Source of the DNA: Thiolapillus brandeum
GTDB taxonomy: Bacteria > Pseudomonadota > Gammaproteobacteria > Chromatiales > Chromatiaceae
Direction of reading: 5' to 3'
Assembly (NCBI GenBank): GCA_011051425.1
Contig: DRLF01000337.1
Coordinates: 1-7,266, forward strand
DNA: 7,266 nucleotides
Position numbers and translations under genes: made by a program. Under the pieces are notes generated by a model. That model saw nothing but the letters and a program-made list of their open reading frames with translations, was not told the origin of the DNA and did not search any database. How positions within the stretch are numbered: the stretch's first letter is position 1; the number at the start of each line of letters is the position of its first letter. Below are positions 5,310-7,266 of this stretch, one piece after another.

Positions 5310-7266
5310 TTAGCGCACCAACTGTTCTTCCACCTCCAGTACGTGCCGTGTCGTGCCGAGAAGGGTGTCAGGATTCAGGCTCATGGAGTCGATACCGATC
5401 CTCACCAGGTATTCCGCCATTTCCGGGTAGTCCGAGGGGGCCTGTCCGCACAGTCCCGAGTGGCGTCCATTGCGCCGGGCGCCCTCCACGGCCATTCGGA
5501 TCATGGTTTTTACACCCTCGTCACGTTCATCGAAGTCGAAGGAAACGATTTCCGAATCCCGGTCCACCCCAAGGGTCAGCTGGGTGAGATCGTTTGAGCC
5601 GATGGAGAACCCGTCGAACAGTTTCGAGAACTTGTCGATGAGGATGACATTGTTCGGAATCTCGCACATGACGTAGATCTCCAGACCATCACTGCCACGC
5701 TCCAGCCCGTGTTCGGTCATGGCTGAAAGCACTTTCTCACCTTCCTGCAGGGTGCGGCAGAAGGGGATCATGAGTTTGACGTTCTTGAGTCCCATGACTT
5801 CACGAACACGTTTCATTGCTGCGCATTCAAGGGCAAAGCCTTCTCTGTACGCGGGGTGGGTATAACGCGCCGCACCCCGGAAACCGATCATGGGGTTGGC
5901 TTCCACAGGCTCGAAATAACGCCCGCCCAGCAGTGAAGCATATTCGTTGGTCTTGAAGTCGGACATGCGCACGATCACCGGCTTGGGATAGAAAGCCGCA
6001 GCAATGGTTCCTACACCTTCGGAGAGACGTTTGATGAAATACTCGCCACCGTCGTTATAGTTCCGGGTAAGGGTCTCTAGCTGTTTGCATTCCTGCTCGT
6101 CTGCGACTTTTTCCGGATGCAGCAGCGCCATGGGATGCGCCTTGATGTATTCGTTGACGATGAACTCCAGCCTGGCCAGGCCGACACCGTCATTGGGCAG
6201 GGCGCGGGTGGTGAATGCCAGGTCCGGATTGCCCAGGTTGAGCATGATTTTTGTTTTGGGACGTGCCAGACCCGACAGGTCGGTGCGCTCCACGCTGAAG
6301 GGGATATCACCTTTGTACACCCGCCCTTCGTCGCCGCCGGCACAGGAGACGGTAACCATTTCACCGTTACTGATGGCCTGGGTGGCATTGTCGCAGCCCA
6401 CCACGGCCGGTATGCCCAGTTCCCGGGAAATGATGGCGGCATGACAGGTACGGCCACCCCGGTTGGTGACGATGGCCGAGGCGATCTTCATCACCGGTTC
6501 CCAGTCGGGTGTCGTGGTATCCGCTACCAGCACTTCGCCGGCCTGAAATTCGTGCAGGTGGGCGACGTCCGGAATATAACGGGCGATACCTTTACCGATC
6601 CTGGTGCCTACAGCATAGCCACGGGTAAGGATCTCGCCGTCGCCATCGAGGTGATACTGTTCCAGTATGCTTCCCTTTTGCTGGGAAGCGACGGTTTCGG
6701 GTCTGGCCTGAACGATATACAGTTTGCCATCCAGACCATCCTTTGCCCATTCCATGTCCATGGGCTTGGTGTGCCCGGCTTCCTGGCTGTAGTGCTGCTC
6801 GATGGTGAGCGCGTATTCAGCCAGTTTCAGCACTTCCTGGTCACTGATGCAGTAGCGGTTACGGTCTGTGTCGGGCACCCTTTCGTTGCGGGTGGTGGAC
6901 TTTGTATGGCCGGTGGCATACACCATCCTGATACGCTTGCTGCCCAGATGACGGCGGATGACCGCCCGGTAGCCTTCGTGAAAAGTGGGTTTGTGGACAT
7001 AGAATTCGTCGGGCTCCACATTGCCCTGGACGACGTTTTCGCCCAGCCCGTAAGCGCCGGTGATGAATACCACATCTTCGAAACCTGTTTCAGTATCGAG
7101 GGAGAACATGACCCCGCTTGCGGCCAGGTCGGAACGCACCATTTTCATGATGCCGATGGACAGGGCCACCTTGAAATGGTCGAAGCCCTGGTCGACGCGA
7201 TAGTGTATGGCCCGGTCGGTGAACAGGCTGGCGAAGCAGCGGCGGCAGGCATCCAGCAGGGATGCT
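5310..7266 (-). CDS. ppsA: Phosphoenolpyruvate synthase (pyruvate, water dikinase), 5' end beyond window
   Basis: Cytoplasmic enzyme converting pyruvate + ATP + water to PEP + AMP + phosphate, the entry into gluconeogenesis from pyruvate or lactate. The frame is open to the right edge: 651 residues are visible against about 790 for E. coli PpsA, so roughly 150 N-terminal residues are missing. An internal GTG at 7169 is not the start, because upstream residues (CRRCFASLFTDRAI, fragment residues 7-20) still match the family. Domains in order: remainder of the ATP-grasp-like nucleotide-binding domain, ending near QARPETV; the swivelling phosphohistidine domain with GGRTCHAAIISRELGIP, catalytic His codon at 6441-6443; and the C-terminal PEP/pyruvate barrel with GFRGAARY, CEIPNN, FSIGSNDLTQLTLGVDRDS and GLCGQAPSD, whose Cys (codon 5448-5450) matches the family's acid/base cysteine. 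No frameshift or lost key residue is seen. It lies 160 bases upstream of the ATPase gene on the same strand. In E. coli the enzyme is controlled by the PpsR kinase/phosphorylase; no such gene is in this window. Confidence 0.97.
   Translation of the reverse strand, partial: ASLLDACRRCFASLFTDRAIHYRVDQGFDHFKVALSIGIMKMVRSDLAASGVMFSLDTETGFEDVVFITGAYGLGENVVQGNVEPDEFYVHKPTFHEGYRAVIRRHLGSKRIRMVYATGHTKSTTRNERVPDTDRNRYCISDQEVLKLAEYALTIEQHYSQEAGHTKPMDMEWAKDGLDGKLYIVQARPETVASQQKGSILEQYHLDGDGEILTRGYAVGTRIGKGIARYIPDVAHLHEFQAGEVLVADTTTPDWEPVMKIASAIVTNRGGRTCHAAIISRELGIPAVVGCDNATQAISNGEMVTVSCAGGDEGRVYKGDIPFSVERTDLSGLARPKTKIMLNLGNPDLAFTTRALPNDGVGLARLEFIVNEYIKAHPMALLHPEKVADEQECKQLETLTRNYNDGGEYFIKRLSEGVGTIAAAFYPKPVIVRMSDFKTNEYASLLGGRYFEPVEANPMIGFRGAARYTHPAYREGFALECAAMKRVREVMGLKNVKLMIPFCRTLQEGEKVLSAMTEHGLERGSDGLEIYVMCEIPNNVILIDKFSKLFDGFSIGSNDLTQLTLGVDRDSEIVSFDFDERDEGVKTMIRMAVEGARRNGRHSGLCGQAPSDYPEMAEYLVRIGIDSMSLNPDTLLGTTRHVLEVEEQLVR

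Noticed and set aside
5310..7169. GTG at 7169 as the true ppsA start
   Set aside because: The 32 codons upstream to the window edge continue in frame and match the conserved family sequence, so the gene simply begins outside the window.

Overview
The window is a compact block of five same-direction genes, all on the minus strand. In transcription order (right to left) they are: phosphoenolpyruvate synthase (ppsA, 5' end outside the window), a P3A-type proton-pumping ATPase, an MgtC/SapB-DUF4010 membrane protein, a small His-rich protein with a LETM1-like C-terminal segment, and phosphoketolase (3' part outside the window). The DNA is moderately GC-rich and very densely coding. The gene types and the strong similarity of PpsA to the E. 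coli enzyme (recalled, not aligned by program) suggest a proteobacterium, probably a gammaproteobacterium. The sequence does not fix the genus. I see no mobile element, CRISPR array, tRNA or rRNA.

Layout. 7266-5310: C-terminal ~650 residues of PEP synthase. 5309-5150: the only sizeable gap (160 bases), with two hairpin-forming sequences and the ribosome binding site of the ATPase. 5149-2555: the proton pump, with all P-type motifs and the three membrane residues typical of plant/fungal proton pumps. 2528-1224: MgtC/DUF4010 protein. 1205-813: LETM1-like small protein. 816-1: first 272 residues of phosphoketolase, whose ATG overlaps the stop of the preceding gene (ATGA).

The last four genes are spaced 26, 18 and -4 bases and look like one operon. 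ppsA may be co-transcribed or lie just upstream of a separate control point in the 160-base gap. Two central-carbon enzymes, one making PEP from pyruvate at the cost of ATP and one making acetyl phosphate from sugar phosphates, flank three genes that look devoted to membrane energetics and ion balance. My inference is a cassette that links proton motive force and cation homeostasis to a carbon-flux switch. The most distinctive parts are the MgtC-like partner of a P-type ATPase, the coupled LETM1-like/phosphoketolase pair, and an apparent extra segment in the ATPase P domain.
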